64,000 nucleotides of DNA from Macrococcoides epidermidis. GTDB lineage: Bacteria > Bacillota > Bacilli > Staphylococcales > Staphylococcaceae. Location of the stretch: assembly GCF_042659445.1 (NCBI RefSeq), contig NZ_JBHSSR010000004.1; one strand, 5' to 3'. Below, piece after piece: positions 53,058-62,794 of this stretch (within the stretch, counting starts at the first letter, position 1; each line of letters opens with the position of its first letter). Below the pieces are notes generated by a model that was not told the DNA's origin, ran no database searches, and was given only the letters and a program-made list of their open reading frames with translations. The translations under genes and the position numbers were made by a program.

Positions 53058-54034
53058 ACGCGGCCACGTAATAATTTTTGTTGTAATTTATCTTCAGAGA
53101 ACACCCATCCGGTATAACTATGAGTTACCTTGTAATCTTTATCTAGTCCTAATATGGCTACAAATGAATAGTGTCCTTTCTTTAAATAACGTAAATCAAT
53201 AAAACGCAGTTCATAGCCAGTTTCTGTTTTTGTAACTGTCCAGCGGTAAATTGAGCTGAAATTAATGAAAGCTTTAAAATTAGGGTCATTCTTTGCATCC
53301 TGCATATATTTTGCTTCAGGAAAAGGTACGCGTTTAAAGCGATCATTAAAGTTAACCGAACGCTTATAGCTACGACCAATATAATCATGTGTGTTTGTCT
53401 GAATGGCGACACGCCATTCAAAGAAACGTATCGTAGGTGCAACGAAAGTTTTGATAATGCTTTCGTCTTTCGGTATCAATTTGATGGCTGCACGTTTAAT
53501 CGATTGTTGAAGTATACGTCTAATGATATAGTAGATTACTAGTATAATAATTAAGCTTGTAAAGATATAAACGGGATTGCCACCAAAGTACCACAAAGTG
53601 ATTGCACCAATATGCAATAAGAAAATGATAGGATCAAACGTATTGATAATGCCAATTTGAATCCATTTCTTCGTCAGCGGTCTAAGTGCCTGTGTCCCAT
53701 AAGAATTAAAAATATCGACAAATACGTGCAGAAAGACAGCAATTTGTGCCCATAACCATATATGGAAATATTGATTTTCTTTAAAGATAAAACTCACTAA
53801 TATTGTGATGAGGATTGGCCACATCAATGTAAATGGAATTGAATGTGTAATACCTCTATGGTTATTGATATAGACGGCATTATTTTTAAATTTTAACACT
53901 GTATCAATGTCAGGAATCTGACTTCCGACCATTACTGTTGTTACGATTGCAGGGTACATTGTTGTAACTGCCGGATCAATCGTTGATAATCCTGCAAGTG
54001 CAACGCCCATAACGACATGAGTAGCTGTATCCAT
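53042..54034 (-). CDS. YfhP-like membrane-bound metal-dependent hydrolase
   Basis: 330 residues. The DUF457/YdjM-type N-terminal part starts MDTATHVVMGVALAGLS with His6 and has NNHRGITHSIPF near 57 and FLHVFVDIFNSYGTQAL near 103, the probable metal ligands, within four or five membrane helices. The C-terminal 150 residues are soluble. It matches B. subtilis YfhP. ATG 54034 follows AAAGGGATGATTCAT. Confidence 0.85.
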   Translation of the reverse strand: MDTATHVVMGVALAGLSTIDPAVTTMYPAIVTTVMVGSQIPDIDTVLKFKNNAVYINNHRGITHSIPFTLMWPILITILVSFIFKENQYFHIWLWAQIAVFLHVFVDIFNSYGTQALRPLTKKWIQIGIINTFDPIIFLLHIGAITLWYFGGNPVYIFTSLIIILVIYYIIRRILQQSIKRAAIKLIPKDESIIKTFVAPTIRFFEWRVAIQTNTHDYIGRSYKRSVNFNDRFKRVPFPEAKYMQDAKNDPNFKAFINFSSIYRWTVTKTETGYELRFIDLRYLKKGHYSFVAILGLDKDYKVTHSYTGWVFSEDKLQQKLLRGRVKIIE

Positions 54035-54130
54035 ATGAATCATCCCTTTCATATACTATTATAAGCGAAATTTCATAGAAGCATGAACGAAAATAATCGA
54101 ATTAACAATAAATTTAGAAAGTTGGTTGTT

Positions 54131-55174
54131 ATGAAACATAAAACAACGTTTAGTAAAGATTTATTAAACTGGTTTGAACAGAATAAAAGACAGATGCCGT
54201 GGCGTGAGACGAAAGACCCATATAAAATATGGGTGTCTGAAGTCATGCTGCAACAAACACAAGTTAATACTGTTCGTGCCTATTACACAAGATTTATCGA
54301 GCGATTCCCGAATATTGATATACTCGCTGAAACACCGATTGAAGATGTCGCGAAATATTGGGAAGGTTTGGGCTATTATTCACGCATTAGAAATTTCCAT
54401 CAGGCAATTCGTGATGTAAAAGAACATTACAATAGTGAAGTACCAAATGACCCGACTACATTCCTCTCATTAAAAGGTGTTGGTCCATATACACAGGGCG
54501 CAGTGATGAGTATTGCATTTAATCATCCACTACCGGCAGTGGATGGCAATGTATATCGTGTATTTGCAAGACTCGATAATGATCATTTTGATATATCTAA
54601 TTCAAAAGCACGACGTCATTTTGAATCGAAAGTAATGGAAGTGATGCCGGAAGCAGCAGGTGACTTCAATGAAGCATTGATGGAACTGGGAGCAACGGTG
54701 TGCACTCCGAAAGCCCCTTTATGTATGCTTTGTCCCGTTCAAAGTCACTGCGAGGCTTTTGAAGAAGGAAGTGTATTGAATTTACCAGTTAAGTTGAAAA
54801 AAGTTAAGAAAACTGTTCAGCAATATAAAGTTCTGATCATCCAAAAGGATGGACAAATCATTATTGAACAGCGACCTGAAACAGGATTACTTGCTTCGAT
54901 GTGGCAGTTTCCGATGTTTGAAATAGATACACATGTCAGTGATATTGAAGAAAAAATGGATATGTCATTGTTTATTGAAGACACACCAATCGTTAAGACG
55001 AAGCATCAATTTACACATCTGGAATGGCAGCTGGAAGTATATATTGCACATACAAAAGATATCATACCTGAAAACTATCAACTCATTTCAGTTGAAGATA
55101 AAAATTTATATAATTTTCCGGTATCGATGACTAAAATCTTTAATTATTATATTGATAACAATCATCAAGTTTAA
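54131..55174 (+). CDS. mutY: A/G-specific adenine glycosylase MutY
   Basis: 347 residues. Helix-hairpin-helix LKGVGPYTQGAVMSIAF with the catalytic Asp in PAVDGNVYRV (near 138) and Glu in VMLQQTQVN (near 40) are present. The [4Fe-4S] motif C-x6-C-x2-C-x5-C is in CTPKAPLCMLCPVQSHC. The C-terminal NUDIX-like domain, which reads 8-oxoG, is complete. It removes A opposite 8-oxoG. ATG 54131 gives a start like S. aureus MutY; the ribosome site is weak (AAGTTGGTTG), and an in-frame ATG 48 bases earlier is possible. Confidence 0.92.
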   Translation: MKHKTTFSKDLLNWFEQNKRQMPWRETKDPYKIWVSEVMLQQTQVNTVRAYYTRFIERFPNIDILAETPIEDVAKYWEGLGYYSRIRNFHQAIRDVKEHYNSEVPNDPTTFLSLKGVGPYTQGAVMSIAFNHPLPAVDGNVYRVFARLDNDHFDISNSKARRHFESKVMEVMPEAAGDFNEALMELGATVCTPKAPLCMLCPVQSHCEAFEEGSVLNLPVKLKKVKKTVQQYKVLIIQKDGQIIIEQRPETGLLASMWQFPMFEIDTHVSDIEEKMDMSLFIEDTPIVKTKHQFTHLEWQLEVYIAHTKDIIPENYQLISVEDKNLYNFPVSMTKIFNYYIDNNHQV

Positions 55175-55246
55175 TTTCGTTTATTGAGTCCTTTATTGTG
55201 TTATAATTTAAAATGCAAATATTATAAATTATAGGTGGTGTGGAAT

Positions 55247-55795
55247 ATGGTCAAAGAATCCATACCAAATGAAGGCCAGAATGTGCAGATACAAAGTTAT
55301 AAACATAATGGGAAAATCCACAGAGTCTGGTCTGAAACAACGATTTTAAAAGGGACAAATCATGTTATCATTGGGGGTAATAATCGCACACTTGTAACTG
55401 AAAGTGACGGTAGAACATGGGTTACGAGAGAACCAGCTATCGTGTATTTTCATTCAGAGTATTGGTTTAATGTCATTTGTATGTTTAGAGAAGATGGTGT
55501 GTATTATTACTGTAACTTATCATCACCATTTATTTACGATACAGAAGCCATTAAATACATTGATTATGATTTAGATATTAAAGTCTATCCTAATGGTAAG
55601 TATCACTTATTGGATGAAGATGAATATGAACAGCATATGAAACAGATGAACTATCCAAAAGAGATTGATGAAATCCTAAGGCGAAACGTTGATATTTTGC
55701 AGCAATGGATTGAGAGGAAAAAGGGACCATTTGCGCCGGATTTCATAAAGGTCTGGCAAGAGCGTTTTCATTTCCAGAAAAGAATGAAAGATTAA
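55247..55795 (+). CDS. ntdP: Nucleoside tri/diphosphatase Ntdp (UPF0374, DUF402)
   Basis: 182 residues, nearly the same as the S. aureus protein over SYKHNGKIHRVWSET, SDGRTWVTREPAIVYFH and KVYPNGKYHLLDEDEYEQH. The fold hydrolyses nucleoside tri- and diphosphates with a divalent metal, shown for the S. aureus enzyme. ATG 55247 follows AGGTGGTGTGGAAT; an earlier in-frame start overlaps that site. Confidence 0.9.
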   Translation: MVKESIPNEGQNVQIQSYKHNGKIHRVWSETTILKGTNHVIIGGNNRTLVTESDGRTWVTREPAIVYFHSEYWFNVICMFREDGVYYYCNLSSPFIYDTEAIKYIDYDLDIKVYPNGKYHLLDEDEYEQHMKQMNYPKEIDEILRRNVDILQQWIERKKGPFAPDFIKVWQERFHFQKRMKD

Positions 55796-55826
55796 ATCAA
55801 CCTATCATTAGGTTGATTTAATTTTG
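55791..55826 (+). terminator. Terminator after ntdP
   Basis: A 13-bp perfect stem (55791-55803 with 55810-55822) and a 6-base loop; the right arm is followed by TTTGTT. Confidence 0.8.
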
Positions 55827-55842
55827 TTAAGGGAGTTTTTAT

Positions 55843-57588
55843 ATGATAAAACGGTATATGCAGTTTGTTAAACCATACTGGATGTTGATTATTTTAACCA
55901 TTGCCATCGGAATTCTGAAGTTTGGTATACCTTTACTGATTCCATTACTGATTAAATATGTGATTGATGATGTCATCAGTAATGGTGCCCTGACAATTGA
56001 AGAGAAAAAGTCAGCATTGATGAATGCAATATTAATCTTTGGATTTATCTTCGTCGTCATCCGTCCACCGGTAGAATATTATAGACAATATTTAGCACAG
56101 TGGACAAGTAACAAAATATTGTATGATATCAGAAAGAAACTATATAAACATTTACAGGCACTAAGTGTCAGATTTTATGCTAACAATAAAGTTGGAGAAG
56201 TTATTTCACGTGTAATTAATGATGTAGAGTCAACGAAAGACTTCATCGTTACGGGATTGATGAATGTCTGGCTGGATCTGGTTACAATCATCATCGCACT
56301 TGCAATCATGTTTACGATGGATGTGAAATTAACATTAATTTCATTGATTGTCTTCCCATTCTACATGTTTAGTATCTATTACTTCTTTGGTAATCTCCGC
56401 AAATTAACGCGTGCACGAAGTCAATCTCTAGCAGAAGTACAAGGTTTCTTGCATGAACGTGTGCAGGGGATGACTGTGATCAAGACATTTGCAATTGAAG
56501 AGGAAGAGAATGAACGCTTTAATAAACGCAATAAAAATTTCCTGAAGAAAGCAACTGACCATACGAAATGGAATGCGAAAAGTTTCGCGGTCATTAATAC
56601 GATTACGGATATCGGTCCACTGCTTGTTGTAGGGTTTGGTGCTTATCTCGTGATTGAAGGAAACTTAACAGTAGGTAGTTTAGCAGCGTTTATCGCCTAT
56701 CTCGACCGTTTATACGGACCGCTACGTCGATTAGTATCTTCATCAACGACGCTGACACAAAGTTTAGCTTCAATGGACCGTATGTTCCAGCTATTTGATG
56801 AACCATATGATATAAAAGATGAACCGCATGCACGTGATATCAAAGTTCAGCACGGTGACATTACATTTAAAAATGTAGGATTTAAATATAATGAAAATGA
56901 TGAAGAAGTGTTGCATCATGTCAATCTGGATATCAATAGCGGTGAAACTGTAGCGTTTGTTGGTATGAGTGGTGGCGGAAAGTCGACGATGATCAGTTTA
57001 ATACCAAGATTCTATGATGTGACTAGCGGTGAAATTGAAATTGATCATACTCCATTAAAAGATTATTCAATAGAAAGCTTAAGAACACAGATTGGAATGG
57101 TCATGCAGGATAATATACTGTTCTCTGAATCAATCAGAGAAAATATATTACTCGGTAAACCAAATGCGACAGAAGAAGAAATGATCTATGCAGCAAAACT
57201 TGCGAATGCGCATGACTTTATCATGAGTTTACCGGATGGTTACGACACAGAAGTTGGTGAACGTGGTGTTAAATTATCTGGTGGTCAAAAACAACGTGTT
57301 GCTATTTCGCGTGTATTCCTAAAGAATCCACCGATATTAATCCTGGATGAAGCGACAAGTGCACTTGATCTTGAAAGTGAAGCGGTTATACAGGAAGCGC
57401 TGGAAACATTATCGAAAGATAGAACAACCGTGATTGTTGCACATAGACTATCTACGATTACACATGCAGATAAAATTGTTGTGATTCAGAACGGTGAGAT
57501 AGTTGAAATTGGTACGCACCAGGAATTAATGAACAACCGCTCACGCTATTATAATTTATATTCAATTCAGCATTTAGAAGCAGAATAG
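55843..57588 (+). CDS. Sav1866-type multidrug ABC exporter (half transporter)
   Basis: 581 residues, closely related to S. aureus Sav1866 throughout. Six transmembrane helices (about 15-315) include QYLAQWTSNKILYDIRKKLY. The ATPase domain has Walker A GMSGGGKST near 376, Q-loop MVMQDN, signature LSGGQKQR near 480, Walker B ILILDEATSALD and the switch His in VIVAHRLST. It forms a homodimer that exports lipophilic compounds. The start follows AAGGGAGTTTTTAT. Confidence 0.95.
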   Translation: MIKRYMQFVKPYWMLIILTIAIGILKFGIPLLIPLLIKYVIDDVISNGALTIEEKKSALMNAILIFGFIFVVIRPPVEYYRQYLAQWTSNKILYDIRKKLYKHLQALSVRFYANNKVGEVISRVINDVESTKDFIVTGLMNVWLDLVTIIIALAIMFTMDVKLTLISLIVFPFYMFSIYYFFGNLRKLTRARSQSLAEVQGFLHERVQGMTVIKTFAIEEEENERFNKRNKNFLKKATDHTKWNAKSFAVINTITDIGPLLVVGFGAYLVIEGNLTVGSLAAFIAYLDRLYGPLRRLVSSSTTLTQSLASMDRMFQLFDEPYDIKDEPHARDIKVQHGDITFKNVGFKYNENDEEVLHHVNLDINSGETVAFVGMSGGGKSTMISLIPRFYDVTSGEIEIDHTPLKDYSIESLRTQIGMVMQDNILFSESIRENILLGKPNATEEEMIYAAKLANAHDFIMSLPDGYDTEVGERGVKLSGGQKQRVAISRVFLKNPPILILDEATSALDLESEAVIQEALETLSKDRTTVIVAHRLSTITHADKIVVIQNGEIVEIGTHQELMNNRSRYYNLYSIQHLEAE

Positions 57589-57604
57589 TGTGGAGTGTTT
57601 GAGC

Positions 57605-57648
57605 CCTCTATTGTATGATAGATCTATCATACATGGGGGGTATTTTTT
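57605..57648 (+). terminator. Terminator after the ABC exporter, built on a 22-base perfect palindrome
   Basis: The self-complementary core at 57612-57633 (TGTATGATAGA and its exact complement) is extended by pairing of CCCTC with the G-run and followed by TATTTTTT. The G-run could be mistaken for a ribosome site of the remnant that follows. Confidence 0.65.
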
Positions 57649-57984
57649 GTGGACTTGTTACAAACGATTCAATAGATTGTGGATACAATTCTTTTGATAC
57701 TGATACTGATTGTTGTTATTGCACTTGGTCTTGGCGCAGACTTAGTTCAAGTTGCACGTGCGATGATGATGCGTGTCGGATGTATTATGCCCAAACAATG
57801 TCATACGAATGACTGTCCTGTAGGAGTAGCAACAACTGATCCGGATAAAGAGAAAGGTTTAGTTGTAGAAAGTCCGACACAAATTACAGCGAAACACTTA
57901 TTATATCGTACTGAAAATGGTGAGATTATTACTGGTGAACAGTACGAAAATAGAATGTATAAAGCTTTAAAAGAAGCTGTTTAA
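57649..57984 (+). pseudogene. Remnant of an FMN-binding glutamate synthase family gene
   Basis: The frame from GTG 57649 hits TAG at 57673 and then continues open to 57984. It reads as a short N-terminal membrane helix (DTILLILILIVVIALG) joined directly to the C-terminal part of a glutamate-synthase-like protein: LGADLVQVARAMMMRVGC, KQCHTNDCPVGVATTDP, KGLVVESP. Intact relatives are about 500 residues with the membrane helix at the start and this Cys-rich segment near the end, so a large internal deletion plus a nonsense codon is inferred. A 101-residue product from GTG 57679 remains possible. Confidence 0.75.
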
Positions 57985-57988
57985 TTAT

Positions 57989-58025
57989 AAAGCGATAAAC
58001 TCAATTTGGGTTTATCGCTTTTTAC
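57989..58025 (+). terminator. Terminator after the glutamate synthase remnant
   Basis: A 12-bp perfect stem (57989-58000 with 58010-58021) is followed by T-rich sequence. Confidence 0.85.
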
Positions 58026-58115
58026 TTTATTTTTTAGAATGATTTCTTAATTGAGTCTAAATTAAATTTGCATATCAAGATATTGTGAGGGTAAATGAAG
58101 AATGAGGTGATATTA

Positions 58116-58721
58116 ATGGATTTAACATTTCTTAAGGATGACACGCTTTTAGCTGCAAAAAATTTACTCGGTAAAAAAATTACTACAAAAATAGACGGCA
58201 AGCTTACAAGCGGCTATATAACTGAAGTAGAAGCCTATTTAGGAGAAGCGGATAAAGCAGCACATGCTTACCAGTTACGTCGTACGAAGAAAAATGAAAT
58301 GATGTATCGAGAATACGGTGGTGTATATGTCTATACGATGCATGGACATCACTGCATGAATTTTATAACACGTGATGCTACAAGACCAGAAGGGGTATTG
58401 ATAAGAGCGATTGAACCTGATGAAGGGATTGATACAATGATTGAGCGTCGAGGAAGAGCAGTAAATATTACTGATGGTCCAGGAAAATTAACACAAAGTT
58501 TAGGTGTTAAGCGCGATTTACATAATGGGACACGGTTAAATGAAGGACCTATTCAGTTATCTGAAGGTAAGGTGCCAGCGCAAATAATAGAAAGCAAACG
58601 CATCGGTATCGATAATAAAGAAGAAGCAGTAGAATATTTATATCGATTTACTGTAAAGGGCAATCCTTACGTTTCAAAAGACAGCGTTAAACCTGAAGAG
58701 AAAAATGGCTGGAAAGCATAA
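58116..58721 (+). CDS. mpg: 3-methyladenine DNA glycosylase (AAG/MPG type)
   Basis: 201 residues. Family motifs are AAKNLLGKK near the start, the catalytic Glu in TEVEAYLGEADKAAHAY (about 40-56), RPEGVLIRAIEP near 91, DGPGKLTQSLGV near 117 and FTVKGNPYVSK near the end. It removes alkylated purines. ATG 58116 follows GAGGTGATATTA; another in-frame ATG at 58095 also has a possible site, so the protein could be seven residues longer. Confidence 0.9.
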   Translation: MDLTFLKDDTLLAAKNLLGKKITTKIDGKLTSGYITEVEAYLGEADKAAHAYQLRRTKKNEMMYREYGGVYVYTMHGHHCMNFITRDATRPEGVLIRAIEPDEGIDTMIERRGRAVNITDGPGKLTQSLGVKRDLHNGTRLNEGPIQLSEGKVPAQIIESKRIGIDNKEEAVEYLYRFTVKGNPYVSKDSVKPEEKNGWKA

Positions 58722-58724
58722 ATT

Positions 58725-58763
58725 AAAAAAGCAGTCGAAAGACTGCTTTTGACTGCTTTTTAA
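58725..58763. terminator. Bidirectional terminator with GNRA loop after mpg
   Basis: AAAAGCAGTC (58727-58736), loop GAAA, GACTGCTTTT (58741-58750), followed by a direct repeat GACTGCTTTT (58751-58760) that could pair alternatively with the left arm. Confidence 0.8.
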
Positions 58764-59845
58764 TAATCGATATTTTCGTTTGCTATCGTGATCTTTTTAT
58801 CTTCTTTATGATATTTATAGAAACTATGTGTAATGCGGTCGAGATGTTCTAATCGGTCTCGATAATCGAAAATAGTACCGATAACAATTAAAACATGTTC
58901 TTTACTATATTCAGGTGATTGCTGTTGTTCGATTTCTTTTAGGAATGCATCAAGAATATTTTCTTTAAATGCTTCGTTAATCATGTAGTTATCATCAATT
59001 TTAGTGGCTGGAACTTTTTGAGTTACGCGCATTAAAATTTCCTCGTGTATCGTCATTAATTCATCAAGTTCAAATTTAATCTGGACTTTTAATTCCTCTG
59101 GTAAATGGATAATATCATTTTCATAGCGATGCAATTTTCGTAAAACATCATGTGCACGTCGTGTCGCTAAAATAATTTCTTTAAAAATAATTTTTTTCCT
59201 GATGTTACGAATACTTCCTTTTTTTGAATATGCACGTTCTTCTTTATATAAGTTATATTGCTCTTCCACTTTTTCGATTCTGCTTCGAATATCATCGATG
59301 TCATGTTTTACTGCATGAAATTCTGTCGACCCGTTAATTTCAAGTCGAATCCATTTAAAAATATCGCTACTGATATTCAAACAGTTATAATACATCTTCG
59401 TTTCAAACTTAGGTGGCAGGAACAATGTATTCACGACAAATGCACTTACTACGCCAATCATAACAAAAGTGAATCGATAAATAGCAGATACAAAGAAATC
59501 ACCATCCTGATGATCCATTATGATGAGCTGTGTTACGACGGCAAGACCCGTTACATGGGATAAGTTTAGTTTTTGTAATACAGAAATTAGAATAATTGAT
59601 GTGATACCGATAATAACGATATGAAATCCGAATAAATGTGCCATAATAACAGCTAATACTGCGCCGATTAGATTTCCTTGAAACTGTTCGATGATAGTCT
59701 TAAAAGATCGATAGACGTTTGGCTGCATAGCAAATAATGCTGAGATACCAGCTACGATTGCACCAGGTGCATTAATTGCATGGGCGATAAATAAAGAAAT
59801 GATGATAGCGATGCCGGTTTTAAAAATACGTGCGCCTAATTTCAT
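58760..59845 (-). CDS. Aromatic acid exporter family membrane protein (FUSC-like), copy B
   Basis: 361 residues. The N-terminal ArAE_1 membrane part (about 1-145) starts KLGARIFKTGIAIIISLFIAH and is followed by a long helical cytosolic domain. It shares layout and the early GARxxKTG motif with the protein at 34850-35845 but is otherwise diverged. Transport substrate unknown. The start is preceded by TGAGGTAGAACTAACAA. Confidence 0.82.
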   Translation of the reverse strand: MKLGARIFKTGIAIIISLFIAHAINAPGAIVAGISALFAMQPNVYRSFKTIIEQFQGNLIGAVLAVIMAHLFGFHIVIIGITSIILISVLQKLNLSHVTGLAVVTQLIIMDHQDGDFFVSAIYRFTFVMIGVVSAFVVNTLFLPPKFETKMYYNCLNISSDIFKWIRLEINGSTEFHAVKHDIDDIRSRIEKVEEQYNLYKEERAYSKKGSIRNIRKKIIFKEIILATRRAHDVLRKLHRYENDIIHLPEELKVQIKFELDELMTIHEEILMRVTQKVPATKIDDNYMINEAFKENILDAFLKEIEQQQSPEYSKEHVLIVIGTIFDYRDRLEHLDRITHSFYKYHKEDKKITIANENIDY

Positions 59846-59899
59846 TTGTTAGTTCTACCTCATTATTTGATTGATAGTACACTTATACATGAATTTCAA

Positions 59900-61198
59900 T
59901 TATTTTTCAACCGTCATTGACATAAAAGCATTTTCTACAGCCTTTAATGTGTCCTGAATATCTTGTTCTGTATGTTCAGTTGTGATAAACCATGCTTCAT
60001 ACTTCGAAGGTGCTAAATTAATACCTTGGTTCAGCATCAATTTAAAGAACTTCGCAAATGCTTCACCGTCAGTGTTTTCTGCTTGTTCATAGTTGATAAC
60101 TTTTTCATCTGTAAAATAAATGGTCATTGCTCCCATTAAACGGTTGATTGTTGCACGAATATTATATTTTTCGATAAGCGCTGACATACCGTCCTCTAAT
60201 ATTTTACCGAGACGATCTAGCTCTTCATAGACACCATCTTGTTTAATGACTTCAAGTAACGCAATACCTGCCTGCATACTTAATGGATTACCTGCCATCG
60301 TACCTGCCTGATATGTTGGACCGAGTGGTGCCACATGTTCCATAATGTCTTGACGACCACCATATGCACCGATAGGTAATCCGCCACCGATGACTTTACC
60401 AAAAGCTGTTAAGTCGGGTTTTACGCCTAGAAGATCCTGAGCACCACCATACATGAAGCGGAAAGCGGTAATTACTTCATCATAGATTACTAAAGCACCA
60501 TGTTCATGGGCGATATCATTTACTGCTTGAAGAAATCCTTCTTTCGGTTCAACGATACCAAAGTTACCGACAATCGGTTCAACTAATACTCCGGCAATCT
60601 GATCACCGAAATGGTGGAAGGCTTCTTTAAATTGTTCAATATCATTAAATGGAACAGTGATCACTTCTTGTGCCACACTTTTTGGTACACCTGCAGAATC
60701 AGGCGTACCGAGTTGTGATGGACCACTACCTGCAGCAACAAGTACCAAATCAGAATGTCCATGATAACAACCGGCGAATTTAATAATCTTATCACGCTTC
60801 GTAAAAGCTCGTGCTACTCGGATTGTTGTCATTACAGCTTCGGTTCCAGAGTTTACGAAACGGACCTTTTCTAAAGAAGGAATCGCTTCTTTCAGCATTT
60901 CAGCAAACACAACTTCGTGTTCAGTCGGCGTACCATATAATACACCATTTTCAGCTGCACGCTTAATCGCTTCAGTAATATGGGGATGTGCATGTCCTGT
61001 AATGATAGGTCCATATGCTGCTAAATAATCAATATATTTATTACCATCAACATCGTAGAAGTATGCACCTTCACCACGTGCCATCACTACTGGCGCACCG
61101 CCGCCAACTGCTTTATAAGAACGAGATGGTGAGTTGACGCCACCTAAGATTGCTTCATTTGCGCGTTGCTGTATTTTTTCAGAATTTGTAAAATTCAT
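59900..61198 (-). CDS. gsaB: Glutamate-1-semialdehyde 2,1-aminomutase, second type (GsaB/HemL2)
   Basis: 432-residue PLP enzyme that makes 5-aminolevulinate for haem. It has NSGTEAVMTTIRVARAFT near 115, IYDEVITAF near 238 and the PLP-binding Lys in FGKVIGGGLPIGAYGG near 266. The order gsaB-bcp matches S. aureus, where another hemL lies in the main haem operon. The ATG follows AAAAAGAGGTTGATAAA. Divergent from bcp with about 80 bases between. Confidence 0.93.
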   Translation of the reverse strand: MNFTNSEKIQQRANEAILGGVNSPSRSYKAVGGGAPVVMARGEGAYFYDVDGNKYIDYLAAYGPIITGHAHPHITEAIKRAAENGVLYGTPTEHEVVFAEMLKEAIPSLEKVRFVNSGTEAVMTTIRVARAFTKRDKIIKFAGCYHGHSDLVLVAAGSGPSQLGTPDSAGVPKSVAQEVITVPFNDIEQFKEAFHHFGDQIAGVLVEPIVGNFGIVEPKEGFLQAVNDIAHEHGALVIYDEVITAFRFMYGGAQDLLGVKPDLTAFGKVIGGGLPIGAYGGRQDIMEHVAPLGPTYQAGTMAGNPLSMQAGIALLEVIKQDGVYEELDRLGKILEDGMSALIEKYNIRATINRLMGAMTIYFTDEKVINYEQAENTDGEAFAKFFKLMLNQGINLAPSKYEAWFITTEHTEQDIQDTLKAVENAFMSMTVEK

Positions 61199-61278
61199 TT
61201 TATCAACCTCTTTTTGTTTAGTATTTTCGTCTACTAGTCTATCATAGAGTTAATAAAAATTTGATTAGGAGGATTAAA

Positions 61279-61734
61279 ATGTTGAAAATTGGAGATAATT
61301 TACCTGCATTTGCAATGGAAAATCAAAATGGAGAAGTTGTAACGAATGAATCGTTACTTGGACAAAAGACGGTATTATATTTTTATCCGAGAGATAATAC
61401 ACCGACATGTACAACACAGGCTTGTGATTTTAATGATCATCTGGAAGATTTGAATGAACTGGGTGCAAAAATTTACGGAGTGAGTGGGGACAGTAAAACG
61501 AAACATACAAATTTTATTAAAAAGCACAATTTGAAATTTGATTTACTTGTTGATGATAACTATCAGTATTCAGAGGCACTTGGTATTTATCGTTTGAAAA
61601 AATCATTTGGCAAAGAAGCAATGGGTATTGTAAGAACTACGATTATTCTGGATGAAGATAACAAAGTTATTGCATATTTTGATGGTGTTAAGGTGAAACA
61701 ACAAATGGATGATATTCAGTCAGTTTTACGATAA
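61279..61734 (+). CDS. bcp: Thioredoxin-dependent thiol peroxidase Bcp (PrxQ)
   Basis: 151 residues. The peroxidatic Cys and resolving Cys are in DNTPTCTTQACDFND (about 40-54, spaced by four residues), and the active-site Arg lies in AMGIVRTTIILD. It reduces peroxides with thioredoxin. ATG 61279 is preferred because TTAGGAGGATTAAA is directly upstream. In S. aureus bcp belongs to the PerR regulon; I could not find a clear PerR box here. Confidence 0.93.
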   Translation: MLKIGDNLPAFAMENQNGEVVTNESLLGQKTVLYFYPRDNTPTCTTQACDFNDHLEDLNELGAKIYGVSGDSKTKHTNFIKKHNLKFDLLVDDNYQYSEALGIYRLKKSFGKEAMGIVRTTIILDEDNKVIAYFDGVKVKQQMDDIQSVLR

Positions 61735-61746
61735 GGAGAGAAAGCA

Positions 61747-62697
61747 ATGAAAGTGATTTCTACGATTGATCTAAAAGAATTGATAGACGAATTAAGAGAA
61801 CAATATCCAGAACACCAATTTATCCAGCGTGAAGGATTTGATCGTTTAACAGATGAGGATATTCAAACGATGGAAGTCATCATTACTTATGATTCTAAGT
61901 TGAATGAAACAATCATTAATAAAGCGAAAAACTTAAAATGGATTGCATGGTATGCAGCAGGTGTTAATAAATTGCCACTACCCCTTATCAATGACAAAGG
62001 AATCACATTAACTAACGCGCGTGGGGTGCATAAAATCCAAATTTCTGAGTATATATTCAGCTATATTATGACTGATTATAAAAATGTAATTCCTTACTAT
62101 GAACTACAGCAAGAAAAAGGATATAAAACAAAGATTCGTCATAAAGAGTTATTTGAACAGACGATTACCTTTATCGGAACGGGTGAAATACCGCAATATG
62201 CAGCACATATCGCAAAAGCTTTCGGTATGAAAGTGATTGGTCTTAATACAGATGGTAGAGGTATCGCAGGATTTAATGAAGTATATGCAATAAATGACAG
62301 AGAAAAAGCGTTTGCTCAGTCAGATATTATCGTCAATGTATTGCCTGAGACAGAGAAAACAATAGATTTACTAGCAATAGAAGATTTTCAGGCGATGGGT
62401 GAGGATGCTTTATTTATAAATGTCGGAAGAGGGACGATAACAAAAGAAGAAGTGCTTATAAAAGCTTTGCAGGATAAAGTAATAAGAAAAGCATGTTTAG
62501 ATGTGTATTACAATGAACCACTTGAACCGACAAATCCTCTTTATGCATTAGACAATGTTATTATGACACCGCATATCACTGGGAACAGTGTTCATTATAA
62601 TCGACGAGCAACAGAAATCTTTAAGAAGAATTTGTCTGTTGGTATAGAAAACAAAGCGGATTTTGTAAATAAAGTCGATGTTTCAAAGGGATATTAA
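61747..62697 (+). CDS. D-isomer-specific 2-hydroxyacid dehydrogenase family protein
   Basis: 316 residues. NAD-binding ITFIGTGEIPQYAAHIAKAFG is near 134, with a variant glycine motif (GTGEIP rather than GxGxxG). Catalytic Arg is in INVGRGTITKEEVL near 225, Glu in DVYYNEPLEP near 255, and His in TPHITGNS near 277. The substrate is unknown. The start follows TAAGGAGAGAAAGCA, 12 bases after bcp, so the two are probably one transcript. Confidence 0.85.
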   Translation: MKVISTIDLKELIDELREQYPEHQFIQREGFDRLTDEDIQTMEVIITYDSKLNETIINKAKNLKWIAWYAAGVNKLPLPLINDKGITLTNARGVHKIQISEYIFSYIMTDYKNVIPYYELQQEKGYKTKIRHKELFEQTITFIGTGEIPQYAAHIAKAFGMKVIGLNTDGRGIAGFNEVYAINDREKAFAQSDIIVNVLPETEKTIDLLAIEDFQAMGEDALFINVGRGTITKEEVLIKALQDKVIRKACLDVYYNEPLEPTNPLYALDNVIMTPHITGNSVHYNRRATEIFKKNLSVGIENKADFVNKVDVSKGY

Positions 62698-62764
62698 GGT
62701 CATCGATAACAGCAATAAATAAGCGAGATGCATAGGACTATCATTACATCCCGAAATTGTCTAT

Positions 62765-62794
62765 TTGACATTTTTGAAAAAAAGAATGTAAAAT
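62765..62794 (+). promoter_or_regulatory. Candidate perR promoter
   Basis: TTGACA (62765-62770) and TAAAAT (62789-62794) are separated by 18 bases. Confidence 0.6.

Noticed and set aside
57634..57651. GGGGGG as a ribosome binding site for a working gene at GTG 57649
   Set aside because: The G-run is part of a terminator-like stem followed by a T-run, and the frame stops at TAG 57673.
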